Positions 49,263-58,496 of a DNA stretch of 61,816 nt are shown piece by piece. The notes below the pieces were generated by a model. The model was not told where the DNA came from. It did not search any database and saw only the letters and a list, made by a program, of their open reading frames with translations. Position 1 is the first letter of the stretch, and the number at the start of each line of letters is the position of its first letter. Origin of the DNA: CAYGZQ01 sp964354375 [NCBI: uncultured Planctomycetota bacterium] (GTDB lineage: Bacteria > JAJVIF01 > JAPKYR01); assembly GCA_964354375.1 (NCBI GenBank), contig CAYGZQ010000010.1, forward strand, positions 20,946 to 82,761, read 5' to 3'. The position numbers were made by a program, and so were the translations under genes.

Positions 49263-50062
49263 CCGCGGTTCTTCCGATAGAAGCTAAGAATCTCTCGTTT
49301 GGCTATACGCATCCCGCAGTGGAAGCCCTGACCGGCCTTGCCTTCGACATCCCGGCGGGGAGCTTCAACGCGGTGATGGGTCCGAACGGGTCCGGCAAGA
49401 CCACGTTGCTGAGCCTTATCCTCGGACTGCTGAGGCCGGATTCGGGCGAGCTTACCGTCTTCGGCAAAGAGCCCTGGCAGAATCCTTTCACCACTCAGAG
49501 ACACATCGGGTATGTCCCGCAGAGGGAGAGCGTCAATTATCGACTGCCTCTCACGGTAAGTGAGGTCGTGCTCCAGGGAGTGCTTGCTCGAGTGGGCGGG
49601 GGGATGGCGCGGTCGGAGATGGGGCGACGCCTGATGCAGGTCCTGGAGATGGTTCGTCTGGCGGACCTTGCCGACAGGCCGTTCAACGCGCTTTCCGGCG
49701 GGCAGCAGCAGCGGACCCTCATCGGTCGGGCCCTGGCGGTCGATCCCGAGATTCTCCTTCTGGACGAGCCGTTCTCGGCCGTCGACCTGGCCAACCAGCA
49801 GGAAATGTCGAGACTCCTGAGGACCCTCGCAACAGAAAACGGTGTCACAGTTCTCGCCGCGGTTCACAATGTGAACATTCTTGTCCATGACCTGGATCGA
49901 ATCCTCCTCCTGAACCGCCGCCTGATCGCTTTCGATTCGCCGGATTCGGTTCTCCGGCCCGAGATTCTTCGGCAGGCGTACGGGGTCGATGTCCCGGTCG
50001 TCGTATGTGAGGACGGATTCAGGCACGTGCTTGTGGAGGAGTCGCATGAGCTCGGCCAGTGA
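49259..50062 (+). CDS. Metal ABC transporter ATP-binding protein
   Basis: The 267-aa ATPase has Walker A GPNGSGKTT, Q-loop YVPQRESVNYRLPLTVSEVV, signature LSGGQQQR, Walker B ILLLDEPFSAVD and the switch His in AAVHNVN. The sequence is closest in pattern to ZnuC/MntB-type ATPases. ATG 49259 overlaps the stop of the binding-protein gene (ATGA), and its 3' end overlaps the permease start. A much longer in-frame reading upstream lies in the wrong frame of the binding-protein gene and is not real. Confidence 0.93.
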   Translation: MTAVLPIEAKNLSFGYTHPAVEALTGLAFDIPAGSFNAVMGPNGSGKTTLLSLILGLLRPDSGELTVFGKEPWQNPFTTQRHIGYVPQRESVNYRLPLTVSEVVLQGVLARVGGGMARSEMGRRLMQVLEMVRLADLADRPFNALSGGQQQRTLIGRALAVDPEILLLDEPFSAVDLANQQEMSRLLRTLATENGVTVLAAVHNVNILVHDLDRILLLNRRLIAFDSPDSVLRPEILRQAYGVDVPVVVCEDGFRHVLVEESHELGQ

Positions 50063-50915
50063 GTATCTGGGATCCCCGTTTATTGTGCGCGCGTTCCTCG
50101 CGGTGATTCTGATTGCAGTCAACGCCGGTCTCGTCGGGTCGTTCGCAGCTTTCAGGAGTTCCACCTTTCTTGTCGAGGGTGCAAGTCATGCGGCTCTTGC
50201 GGGAGCCGCGGCGATAATTCTCCTCCACTCGATCGGGATCTGGATGGGGGTGGACCCGATGGTCGGAGGCGCGGTCAGTGCCGTGCTTCTCGCGCTCCTG
50301 GCGGGTCACGCGAGTTACGCGGGGAAGAAAGCGGATGTGGACACGGCGATCGGGGTGGGGTTCGCATTCTCTATGGCGATTGCGGTGCTGCTCATCTCCC
50401 TGATACCCGAGTCCGCGACAAAGGTTTGGGGGATTCTTCTGGGTGACCTCCTGCTCGTGACATGGACGGACTTGGGCATGATGGCCGCGGCCACGGTGAT
50501 CATCGCAGCCTTCTTTTTCGCGTTCAGGCGCGAGTTTCTTTTCATTACCTTCGACATTGAAGGCGCGAAGGCGTTCGGGGTTCACGCGAAACGCTACAAT
50601 CTGCTCATGTTTGTACTGATCGGACTGGCGGTAGCCGTGATGCTGAAAGCTATCGGAGCGATCCTCGCATTCGCATTGATGGTGGCTCCGGCGGCCACCT
50701 CGATTCTGATCGCCAGGTCGGTGAGGCGGGTGATAGTGGGTGCAATGCTGATCGCGCTCGCGAGCGGCGTGCTGGGAATTGTTCTTTCGTATTTCATCGA
50801 TGTATCGGTCAGCGGCCTGACCGCTCTCTTCGCGACCGCGGGGTATCTCGTCACTCGCGTCGCCGTGACCTACTTGAACAGGCAGAGGGTCGCACAGAAG
50901 GCTGTCCCCGTCTGA
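50046..50915 (+). CDS. Metal ABC transporter permease
   Basis: This 289-aa integral membrane protein has eight or nine helices. FIVRAFLAVILIAVNAGLVG, FLVEGASHAALAGAAAIIL and GAILAFALMVAPAATSIL match the ZnuB/ABC-3 family, including the GASHAALAG loop that contacts the ATPase. ATG 50046 has GGAGG 6 nt upstream and overlaps the ATPase gene. With the Fur-type regulator and binding protein it completes a high-affinity zinc or manganese importer. Confidence 0.93.
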   Translation: MSSASEYLGSPFIVRAFLAVILIAVNAGLVGSFAAFRSSTFLVEGASHAALAGAAAIILLHSIGIWMGVDPMVGGAVSAVLLALLAGHASYAGKKADVDTAIGVGFAFSMAIAVLLISLIPESATKVWGILLGDLLLVTWTDLGMMAAATVIIAAFFFAFRREFLFITFDIEGAKAFGVHAKRYNLLMFVLIGLAVAVMLKAIGAILAFALMVAPAATSILIARSVRRVIVGAMLIALASGVLGIVLSYFIDVSVSGLTALFATAGYLVTRVAVTYLNRQRVAQKAVPV

Positions 50916-50985
50916 TGCCCGGGGAATTCAACCATTGCCCAATGCTGATTCATGTGGTAGCCTTGAATGCGCCCGGGAGGCAGTC

Positions 50986-52899
50986 ATGAAGCGCTTGTCG
51001 ATTGTGGTCTCGCTTCTGATCCTCATCCTGCTGGCATCGTGCTCAGGCGCATCGAGCGCGGGCGTCCAGCCGGACCCGCTCGAGATTTCGTCCGTACCGA
51101 AAATCGAGAGGCAATCTGATCCTCACAGTCCTCAGCTTTGGGGACTATGGCAGGTCGAATGGAATCCCGAGGAAAACAGGTTCGATACCGCACCGCTCAG
51201 ATCCGTCATGTTCGCGTGCAACGTGATCAAGTTCATCAACGCTTACGACACCAACCTGATAATCAAAGTCAACTCGATGGAGCATGAGCCCGGCTGGATG
51301 AATGCCGATCTGGACATTGGCTTGCGGCATCCGTTTCTGGGATTCGACTGCTATACCGGCTTCGATGTCATGGGCGTATTCATGGGGCAGGGATCGGAGC
51401 AGTATCCGGGGCCCGAGGGCTTCGCGATCGCGGGTCCGGACGATCAGCAGCTTCTGAATCCCGACGGATATACTCGTCGGTTCAACGCTTCGGAATTCAG
51501 CGGGGCCGGTCAGATCATGCCTCTTCAGGGTTTCTTCCCAGGCAACAAAGGAACTGCAGGGTATTCCCCCACTGCGGTGTTGAATCCATACAAATACTAC
51601 ACAGATGGTCTCACGCCCGATTATGATGCTTTCTTTTTTCTTACCGGCTACGGCGAATACCGAGGCTCCTTCCATCCGGGGATGGTCAACTATCGGAATT
51701 TCAAGGTTCGGTTTCCCCTGGATCTATTGGAGTTCCAGTATGCGGTGCTGGCTAACTGGGAGCCGAACGCAGACTATCCCGATCCTCCGGGCAGCCTCGA
51801 TGAATTCCCGACATCGGCCAACTCGCAGGAGGCTGTCGTGATAAGCGTGGTCGATTCGAGCGATGCGTATTATATCGACGAGTCGGAGTACGGCGGCGAT
51901 GTCGTCCTTGACATCACGCCGTGGGACTGGTCGGCATCGTGCAGCGCGTCGATGGAGGAATACTCCATCAAGCTCTATTCGTCCGCATGGACCGGCCCTT
52001 TCATGGTGGACATGACGCCGACTGCGTCCGCTGAGTACCACTACACGTTTCACGCGGATATCCCGGTTGAGACGCTGGATTCGAGCGGTTCGCATCCGGT
52101 CTGGATCGAGGTCGGCTATCCCGGGTACGACTACGCAAGTCCGGTCGGTGTTCCGAACGACGCCGATGGACAGCTGGCGGCGTATTTCATGACGTCCGTG
52201 ACCGTACTTGACTATGATCCCACCCCGCCTCCGGTCAACTATGTTTATGGCTTTGCCGACTCGCAGCTTATCGGTTACGTGCAGTTCGCGGATAATGCAA
52301 AGCTCCTGTCCAACATGCTGAACTTGCCCCTGGAAGGTCCTTACGCTCAGAATACAAAGGTCATGTACTATGAAGGGCGCTCTCGTGAGCCTGCCCCGGA
52401 CCATGAAGAGATCAAGGAGTTTGTAGAGAGCCTGGGTTACAGTTACATTGTTGTTGAGGCTGGTGCATTCGCACAATTGCCGGACACGACCGGCGTCAAA
52501 ATGCTCATTCTGGCTACCTACCTTGTAGATGAGGATTACGATCTGTTCTATCCTGAAGAGATCCAGGCAATAAGAGATTTTCTAAACGGAGGAGGGATAT
52601 GCATTATCCTGTCCGAGAACTATGTATGCTATTGGCCGCCGTACGACACGCACATCCTGGATCAACTTCTTTCCGAATTGGACGTAGATTTCTCAGATAG
52701 CAACGATGGGATGATATACTATGGATGGAAGTATACAGACTTCACACCGGATCCCATTCTGGAAGGTGTCAGCGAAATCCGCGGATCGGCCAGCGGACGG
52801 TTTGACGTTTTCGGGGAAGGCGTTAGTCTCGTGCGTGGCGATGAGGTATTCACCGGCAAGATCTTCACGGCGATCTGCAAATCCCCTTGGAAGGGATAG
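50986..52899 (+). CDS. Surface lipoprotein: LWG module and DUF4350-like C-terminal domain
   Basis: The 637-aa exported protein has lipobox LASC. The shared module (about 45-265) contains QLWGLWQVEWN, RHPFLGFDCYTGFDVMGVFM, LLNPDGYTRRFNASEF and NPYKYYTDG; the second shared beta domain (about 275-410) has TPWDWSAS. From about 417 a Rossmann-like alpha/beta domain follows: KVMYYEGRSREPAPDHEEIK, VKMLILATYLVDEDYD and EIQAIRDFLNGGGICIILSE, resembling DUF4350/ThuA-like glutamine-amidotransferase folds with no catalytic Cys visible. GGGAGG lies 5 nt before ATG 50986. It is the shortest member of the family and lies 70 bp after the metal permease. Confidence 0.78.
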   Translation: MKRLSIVVSLLILILLASCSGASSAGVQPDPLEISSVPKIERQSDPHSPQLWGLWQVEWNPEENRFDTAPLRSVMFACNVIKFINAYDTNLIIKVNSMEHEPGWMNADLDIGLRHPFLGFDCYTGFDVMGVFMGQGSEQYPGPEGFAIAGPDDQQLLNPDGYTRRFNASEFSGAGQIMPLQGFFPGNKGTAGYSPTAVLNPYKYYTDGLTPDYDAFFFLTGYGEYRGSFHPGMVNYRNFKVRFPLDLLEFQYAVLANWEPNADYPDPPGSLDEFPTSANSQEAVVISVVDSSDAYYIDESEYGGDVVLDITPWDWSASCSASMEEYSIKLYSSAWTGPFMVDMTPTASAEYHYTFHADIPVETLDSSGSHPVWIEVGYPGYDYASPVGVPNDADGQLAAYFMTSVTVLDYDPTPPPVNYVYGFADSQLIGYVQFADNAKLLSNMLNLPLEGPYAQNTKVMYYEGRSREPAPDHEEIKEFVESLGYSYIVVEAGAFAQLPDTTGVKMLILATYLVDEDYDLFYPEEIQAIRDFLNGGGICIILSENYVCYWPPYDTHILDQLLSELDVDFSDSNDGMIYYGWKYTDFTPDPILEGVSEIRGSASGRFDVFGEGVSLVRGDEVFTGKIFTAICKSPWKG

Positions 52900-52955
52900 A
52901 CAGGACTCCCCCTCTCGTACACGCGCTCCAATCTGCGATAACTTCCGGCGGGCAG

Positions 52956-52984
52956 TTGAACCATCCCATTCCCTCTGATAAAAT
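52956..52984 (+). promoter_or_regulatory. Promoter of guaA
   Basis: TTGAAC (52956-52961), a 17-bp spacer and TAAAAT (52979-52984) with TG one base upstream (extended -10). It predicts a transcript start near 52991 and a leader of about 26 nt. Confidence 0.6.
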
Positions 52985-53016
52985 TCGGCATCCGTACGAA
53001 GTCCGACGGGGTGGCA

Positions 53017-54567
53017 ATGGCGACCAAGCCGATCCAGAAGATTCTGATCCTCGATTTCGGCGCTCAGTACAACCAGCTGATCGCGCGTCGAGTGCGAGAG
53101 GCGAAGGTCTACTCGGAGGTTGTACCGTACACCATCACGCCCGAAGAGATCCTGAGGGAGGGCCCGAAGGGCATGATCCTGTCCGGCGGACCTTCCAGCG
53201 TGCGTCTCAAGGACTCCCCGTTCCCTGATCCCGGGCTTTTCAGGCTCGGCATCCCGATCCTCGGCATCTGCTACGGCATGCAGTTGATGGGCAGCATGCT
53301 CGACGGACAGGTCACCGGCACAAGAAAGAAGGAATACGGGAAGACCGAGCTGACGGTCGACGACAGCGATCTTTTATTCAAAGGCCTGAACCCGAACCTG
53401 ATCTGCTGGATGAGTCACGGGGACATCGTGAAGAAGCTTCCCCCGGGTTTCAAGAGCCTCGCGCACACGTTCAACACGAAGCACGCTTCGATGGGCGATC
53501 CGGAGCGGAAATTTTACGGCGTGCAGTTTCATCCTGAGGTCGTGCACACGCCCTGGGGGATCGATCTCATCAAGAACTTTCTTTACACCGTCTGCGGATG
53601 CGAGCCCACCTGGACCCCGTCCAATTTCGTGGACCTCGCCGTCTCGGACATCCGGAAGGGTGTTGGGAAGAGGCGGGTCATCTGCGCATTGTCGGGCGGA
53701 GTGGATTCATCCGTCGTAGCCGCGCTGGTTCACAAGGCGGTGAAGAAGCAGCTCACCTGCATTTTCGTGGATCACGGTTTCATGCGGAAAGGCGAGATGA
53801 AGCAGGTGCGCGAGACCTTCGAGAGCCATTTCAAGATGGACCTGGTGTGCGTGGACGCCTCCGAGCGTTTCTTCCGCAGGCTGACGGGCGTGAAGGACCC
53901 CGAGCAGAAACGCAAAATCGTGGGCGAGGAGTTCATCAGGGTTTTCGAGCAGGAAGCAAGCAAGCTGGGAAAGATCGACTTCCTCGCGCAGGGGACGCTG
54001 TACCCCGACGTGATCGAGTCGCAGAGTCACACCGGCGCTACGAAGGTCAAGATAAAGAGCCATCACAATGTGGGCGGGCTTCCGGAGAAGATGAACTTAA
54101 AGCTCATCGAGCCGCTAAGGTTCATTTTCAAGGACGAAGTGCGCAACGTGGCGAGCCAGATCGGCCTGCCCCCTCACGTGGTGTTCCGGCAGCCGTTTCC
54201 GGGACCCGGCCTCTCCATTCGGATAATCGGAGAGGTCACGCGGGACCGTGTCAAGGTCCTTCAGGAAGCGGACGCGATAATCATCGAGGAGATTTACCGC
54301 GCTGGCCTGTCGCGTGACGTATGGCAGTATTTCGGAGTGCTGCCGCTGATCCGATCCGTCGGCGTGAAGGGCGACGAGAGAACGTACGAATATCCGATCG
54401 TCGTGAGGGCAGTGACGAGCGAGGATGCGATGACATGCGACTGGGCAAGGCTGCCCTACAGCGTCCTCGAACGAATTTCGAACCGGATCGTGAACGAGGT
54501 GAACGGCGTAAACAGATGCGTCCTCGACATTACGTCCAAGCCGCCCGGCACGATCGAATGGGAGTAA
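53017..54567 (+). CDS. guaA: GMP synthase (glutamine-hydrolysing)
   Basis: The 516-aa enzyme converts XMP to GMP. The class I amidotransferase domain has [17 protein letters not shown], the nucleophile Cys85 in [10 protein letters not shown], and [11 protein letters not shown]. The ATP-pyrophosphatase loop [18 protein letters not shown] lies near residue 225, and the C-terminal dimerisation domain has [20 protein letters not shown] and ends in [12 protein letters not shown] 53017 is chosen over GTG 53011. The hpt gene follows 62 bp later, linking de novo synthesis and salvage of guanine nucleotides. Confidence 0.97.
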   Translation: MATKPIQKILILDFGAQYNQLIARRVREAKVYSEVVPYTITPEEILREGPKGMILSGGPSSVRLKDSPFPDPGLFRLGIPILGICYGMQLMGSMLDGQVTGTRKKEYGKTELTVDDSDLLFKGLNPNLICWMSHGDIVKKLPPGFKSLAHTFNTKHASMGDPERKFYGVQFHPEVVHTPWGIDLIKNFLYTVCGCEPTWTPSNFVDLAVSDIRKGVGKRRVICALSGGVDSSVVAALVHKAVKKQLTCIFVDHGFMRKGEMKQVRETFESHFKMDLVCVDASERFFRRLTGVKDPEQKRKIVGEEFIRVFEQEASKLGKIDFLAQGTLYPDVIESQSHTGATKVKIKSHHNVGGLPEKMNLKLIEPLRFIFKDEVRNVASQIGLPPHVVFRQPFPGPGLSIRIIGEVTRDRVKVLQEADAIIIEEIYRAGLSRDVWQYFGVLPLIRSVGVKGDERTYEYPIVVRAVTSEDAMTCDWARLPYSVLERISNRIVNEVNGVNRCVLDITSKPPGTIEWE

Positions 54568-54629
54568 GTGGCGGAGAATCCGTCGGACGGGTGAAACGTC
54601 CGACACAACTAAAGGATACTGAAGGTGGT

Positions 54630-55208
54630 ATGGAAGTGAGTCCGGAAAAACACAGGGTGCTCTTCTCGAGACAGAAAATCCAGGCGAGGGTCAAGGAACT
54701 TGCCGAGGAGATCTCCGCGGACTACGAGGGACGAGTACCGTACCTCGTGATCGTCCTCAAGGGCGCGGTGATTTTCGCCTCGGACCTGATGCGCAATCTC
54801 ACCGTCCCATGCGAGCTGGATTTCATAGGCATTTCCTCGTACGGCGAGGAAACCCGGTCGACCGGGATCGTGAGAATCACGAAAGACCTCGACGACAGCA
54901 TCGAGAGTAAGCACGTGCTCGTGGTCGAGGATATAGTCGACAGCGGCCAGACCCTGAATTACCTCATCAACACCCTGAGGCAGCGACGTCCGGCGAGTCT
55001 GAAAGTGGTCAGCTTTCTTGACCGCCCCGATCGCAGGGAAGTGGATGTCGCCATCGACTACAGGGGCTTCGACATCCCGGACGCGTTTGTTCTTGGGTAC
55101 GGCATGGACTACCGCGAGCGCTACAGGAATGTCCCTTACATCTTCGTGCTGGATCACCTTCCCAACGGAGATGACATCCTCCTCAAGAGCGGGGGATGCG
55201 CGAAGTAA
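54630..55208 (+). CDS. hpt: Hypoxanthine(-guanine) phosphoribosyltransferase
   Basis: The 192-aa salvage enzyme converts hypoxanthine or guanine plus PRPP to IMP or GMP. It has VIVLKGAVIFASDLMRNL, FIGISSYGEETRSTG, the PRPP loop VLVVEDIVDSGQTLNYL, SFLDRPDRREV and VLGYGMDYRERYRNVPYI. ATG 54630 has GAAGGTGG 1-6 nt upstream. A strong terminator 25 bp after the stop ends the guaA-hpt unit. Confidence 0.95.
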   Translation: MEVSPEKHRVLFSRQKIQARVKELAEEISADYEGRVPYLVIVLKGAVIFASDLMRNLTVPCELDFIGISSYGEETRSTGIVRITKDLDDSIESKHVLVVEDIVDSGQTLNYLINTLRQRRPASLKVVSFLDRPDRREVDVAIDYRGFDIPDAFVLGYGMDYRERYRNVPYIFVLDHLPNGDDILLKSGGCAK

Positions 55209-55232
55209 TCCCCCTGAGACTGTGGAATCAGC

Positions 55233-55261
55233 AGCATGCCTTCCTGGGCGTGCTTTTTTTT
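55233..55261 (+). terminator. Rho-independent terminator after hpt
   Basis: An 8-bp stem (55233-55240 with 55247-55254, one G-U pair), a TTCCTG loop and eight T residues form a textbook terminator. Confidence 0.9.
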
Positions 55262-55290
55262 CGCCGCGCGTAAACCCGTTGTGATAACCT

Positions 55291-57192
55291 GTGTCCGTGG
55301 TGCGCGTAGAGAGGAAATTCTCCCCCCTCATTTCTCGCCTGCCGCTCTGGATGATGGCGGGTGTACTCGACGCGATTTATGTCAGGTGGATTGGGTACGA
55401 AGGCGCTGAGCGGTGGATTGTCTTTACCGGTACTGCGATCGGAATCTACGCTTTGATCGCGGTCCTTGTGCACCTGCTTTCGGGGATTTTCTGCGGACTT
55501 GGCAAGAGAAGACGGAAGACGGAAGTGGAGGCGGCTAAGGAGCTCTGCTGGGATGTCGGTGTCCTCTTTCTGTTGATCGTCGGATTCCGACTGAACGAGC
55601 TCTATCTTCCGTCGATCAGGGACCCGGTTTCGATCGCTGCGAATCTTCTTCTGCTGGTTGCGTCACTGGGTGTGGTCATGGTCGGAAGGCTTCTTGTCAG
55701 GCGGTCCGGAAAGCATCCTGTCATTGTCGGGCTCTCGATGTCTCTGGTCGCATTGATCGTTCTGGCATCATTTGCGCAGGAGCGCCCTGGAGCCGTATCC
55801 GATGCAAGCGGAAAACCGAACATCATCTTGATCACGCTCGACACGGTCCGGGCCGACCATCTCGGAGCTTACGGTTACGAGAGAGACACCTCCCCGAATT
55901 TCGACCGGTTCGCCCGTGAGAATCATCTGTTCAAAAACTGCCGGACGCCTGCGCCGCTGACTTCCCCCGCGCACGCGTCCCTTTTCTCCGGGGAAATGCC
56001 GCACGTTCACGGGGTCCTGACGAACATCTCATCCTACCCGGAAGCCCTTGGGCTCCCGACAATAGCGGAGCAGCTCGCCCAAGCCGGCTATCGCACCATC
56101 GCTTTCCCTGCGGCGGTCCACATGGGAAAAGAATTCAATTTCGACCGTGGATTCCAGGTTTTCAATCAATCGACCGTTCTGACCCGTCCGGATTGGTTTC
56201 AGAATGCGTATCAACTCGCGCCGATCGCGATTCTGTGCAGGCTCGGAATAATCAGGGAGACCTACCTGGTCCGGGACTCGCGTCAGGTCAATGGAGCGTT
56301 CTTCAACTGGCTCGATCTTTCCGCCCGGCAAAAGGGGCCTTTCTTCTGCTGGATACATTACTTCGATGCGCACGCGCCGTATCAGCCTCCAGAAGAATAC
56401 TGGCGGCTTCACGACCCGACGTACGCGGGCCGTGTCAGAGGCTCCCAGGAGGAATGCGAGGAGATCAATTCCCAGGTCGAACAGACGGATTACGGGCGAA
56501 TACTTCCCCAGGGCTTCTCGCAAGCCGATATCGGCAATCTCGTCGCACGCTACGACGGGGAGATTCGTTACCAGGATGAAAGCCTGGGTGAGTTGTTCGA
56601 GAAGCTGAAAACCGCGGGAACCTGGGACAATACCATCATCATCGCGGTGAGCGATCATGGCGAGGGGATGTACGATGACGGCTATTTCGGTCACGACCAT
56701 TCTCTGAAAGAGTACGAGATCAGAGTTGCATGCGCGATCAAAGGCCCGGACATCATGAGTCCCGAAGATCGTCCGCTGAGCCTGACCGATATCACCTCCT
56801 ACATCCGGTTCCAGGGCGGTGTCGGCGTGGACATATCCAGGCTGACCGGATCGGTCGAGACGGAGCCGGAGCCCAACGACGATCCGTACGCGAGCATGGT
56901 CTTCCTCAAGTCGCACTGCTGGATCGATCCGCCCTTCAAGCTGGTCAGGACTTATCAGGGAGAAGGGCGGGGAATCCTGTACTCCCTTTACGATCTCCGG
57001 GCGGACCCGCGGGAATCGATCGATCTGTTCGACGCGTCCGACTTGCGGTCGCAGGAGATGAAGAACCGGCTCCAGGACTGGCTTGAGAAGAATTCCGCTG
57101 ACTTCCCGTCGCTGTTGAAACGCCAGAGCACGCTTGGGGATATAGACCCGGCGACCCTTGAGATGCTTCGCTCGCTGGGTTACATTTACTGA
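55291..57192 (+). CDS. Membrane-anchored sulfatase-like hydrolase/transferase
   Basis: The 633-aa protein has four or five N-terminal membrane helices followed by an alkaline-phosphatase-superfamily domain from about residue 172: IILITLDTVRADHLGAYGYE (metal Asp), then PAPLTSPAHASLFSGEMPH, and VSDHGEGMYDDGYFGHDHSL (metal Asp-His). The position of the nucleophile is Thr224/Ser225 without the C/S-x-P-x-R formylglycine signature. It may therefore be a phosphotransferase-type member (as EptA/LtaS) rather than a sulfatase. GTG 55291 is used as start; GTG 55297 or 55300 are alternatives, and no SD is visible. The C-terminus ends in LEMLRSLGYIY. Confidence 0.82.
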   Translation: MSVVRVERKFSPLISRLPLWMMAGVLDAIYVRWIGYEGAERWIVFTGTAIGIYALIAVLVHLLSGIFCGLGKRRRKTEVEAAKELCWDVGVLFLLIVGFRLNELYLPSIRDPVSIAANLLLLVASLGVVMVGRLLVRRSGKHPVIVGLSMSLVALIVLASFAQERPGAVSDASGKPNIILITLDTVRADHLGAYGYERDTSPNFDRFARENHLFKNCRTPAPLTSPAHASLFSGEMPHVHGVLTNISSYPEALGLPTIAEQLAQAGYRTIAFPAAVHMGKEFNFDRGFQVFNQSTVLTRPDWFQNAYQLAPIAILCRLGIIRETYLVRDSRQVNGAFFNWLDLSARQKGPFFCWIHYFDAHAPYQPPEEYWRLHDPTYAGRVRGSQEECEEINSQVEQTDYGRILPQGFSQADIGNLVARYDGEIRYQDESLGELFEKLKTAGTWDNTIIIAVSDHGEGMYDDGYFGHDHSLKEYEIRVACAIKGPDIMSPEDRPLSLTDITSYIRFQGGVGVDISRLTGSVETEPEPNDDPYASMVFLKSHCWIDPPFKLVRTYQGEGRGILYSLYDLRADPRESIDLFDASDLRSQEMKNRLQDWLEKNSADFPSLLKRQSTLGDIDPATLEMLRSLGYIY

Positions 57193-57282
57193 CGAAACAA
57201 GGGTTCCGCTGCACAGGGAAGGACTCGGAATCCATTATGGGGTTTCGAGAACCCGGCGGCGGTCCGGAGGAGCCAGACGCGT

Positions 57283-57933
57283 ATGGGCTTCGGCGCAGCG
57301 CATGTAGGGTTGCTCATTGTGGGCCTGCTGTTGGCCTTCCTTGGTCTGCCCATCTACAAGAGCGCGATCAGGTTCATCGGGTTCGTAGTCGGGGCAGGAT
57401 ACGGCATTTACCTATTCTCCCTTTTTGCGAAGAGCGTCGCCTGGGACCCCCTCTTTGTGATCCTCACAGCGTGTTTCTTCGTGATCGTGATGGGCATACT
57501 GGGGGCGTTCGTGGCCCAGGCCGCGAACATGGTGCTGTTCTTCCTGACGGGCGGTCTGGTCGGGGTCATGATGGCGAAAATTGTCGCGGGGGCGACTGCG
57601 AGCGAGATAATGGACCAGTCCTCGGTGCTGGGCCTCATGACGCCCAGGGTGACGGACCTGATATGGTTCATCGGAGGGGGGATAGTGTTCGTCATCTCGA
57701 TCGAGGTCCTGATAATGCTCGCGCTCGCGTCGCTGGGGACCGGACTGATCTGGTTTGGCCTTCGGCCTCTGGAGCTCATGAGGCCCGACTGGGTGATCCC
57801 AGTGGTCCTGGGTGTGCTTGGCCTTGGAGTCCAGGAAGCGTCGAGAAGACGCAGGAGAGGTCCCCCGCAACTGCCCAGACGAAAATACAAGCCACCTCCC
57901 GTCGTGTTCAAAACTCCGGTCAAGCGGGGTTGA
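57283..57933 (+). CDS. Multi-pass membrane protein, DUF4203/TMEM198-like
   Basis: This 216-aa protein has about six to seven hydrophobic helices rich in Gly and Ala (LLIVGLLLAFLGLPIYKSAI, GFVVGAGYGIYLFSLFAKSV, VIVMGILGAFVAQAANMVLF and others) and a basic Pro-rich tail (RRRRRGPPQLPRRKYKPPPV). The pattern fits DUF4203-like membrane proteins of unknown role, but this is a topology-based call. GGAGGAG lies about 10 nt before the ATG. It is followed after 3 nt by the next membrane protein. Confidence 0.6.
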   Translation: MGFGAAHVGLLIVGLLLAFLGLPIYKSAIRFIGFVVGAGYGIYLFSLFAKSVAWDPLFVILTACFFVIVMGILGAFVAQAANMVLFFLTGGLVGVMMAKIVAGATASEIMDQSSVLGLMTPRVTDLIWFIGGGIVFVISIEVLIMLALASLGTGLIWFGLRPLELMRPDWVIPVVLGVLGLGVQEASRRRRRGPPQLPRRKYKPPPVVFKTPVKRG

Positions 57934-57936
57934 GTC

Positions 57937-58362
57937 ATGAACAGGAATGAAGTGATACTTCATGTCTCGCTCACCGGCGTCGGGCTCGTTCTTCTCGCCG
58001 TGCTCGTGATGTCCCTGAGGGCCGAGCTCACCTTCCTGTCTCAGAACAAGCGGCATCGCATGCAGGTGATGCTGTCGGTCATAAGCATGGGGGCGCTGAT
58101 CTACCTGACCCTGACCCTTCTGTTCAACTGGTCGCTGCCGAAGGAGACGGTCCTGTGGACAATCCTCGTGGTCATGCCCGTGCTCCTGATCCTCGCCCCG
58201 GTTATCCTCATTCTTCGCGCCCGGTCCTTCAGAGGGGTGGTGAGAAAGAGAATAGAGGAACAGAGAAAGCTGATCTGGGAAGTGCAGGAGCTTATGGACC
58301 AGAGAAAGCGGGAGCGCATCAGGGAGGGGAAGATATCGCGAGGCGAGCCGGTGGACGATTAG
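57937..58362 (+). CDS. Small three-helix membrane protein, unknown function
   Basis: This 141-aa protein has three hydrophobic helices (VSLTGVGLVLLAVLVMSL, VMLSVISMGALIYLTLTLLF, VLWTILVVMPVLLILAPVIL) and a highly charged helical tail (VRKRIEEQRKLIWEVQELMD and more) that may form a coiled coil. I do not recognise it. It is cotranscribed with the upstream membrane protein (3-nt gap), which suggests a shared membrane complex. The following 134 bp (58363-58496) hold no convincing gene. Confidence 0.6.
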   Translation: MNRNEVILHVSLTGVGLVLLAVLVMSLRAELTFLSQNKRHRMQVMLSVISMGALIYLTLTLLFNWSLPKETVLWTILVVMPVLLILAPVILILRARSFRGVVRKRIEEQRKLIWEVQELMDQRKRERIREGKISRGEPVDD

Positions 58363-58496
58363 GATCGCAGTCGATAGTCCATTATCCCATGGAGCAAAAG
58401 GCGGAAATATCGGAGATCGAAAGGAACCAAACGGGTCTTCTGGTTCTCTTATAGTGGAGAAACGCGCCGCCTTGACTGAAGGCGGACGGTGCGGGT

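Noticed and set aside
58389-58454. 21-codon ORF upstream of the DUF58 gene
   Set aside because: It has no SD, no conserved feature and no promoter placed to express it; it is probably chance.
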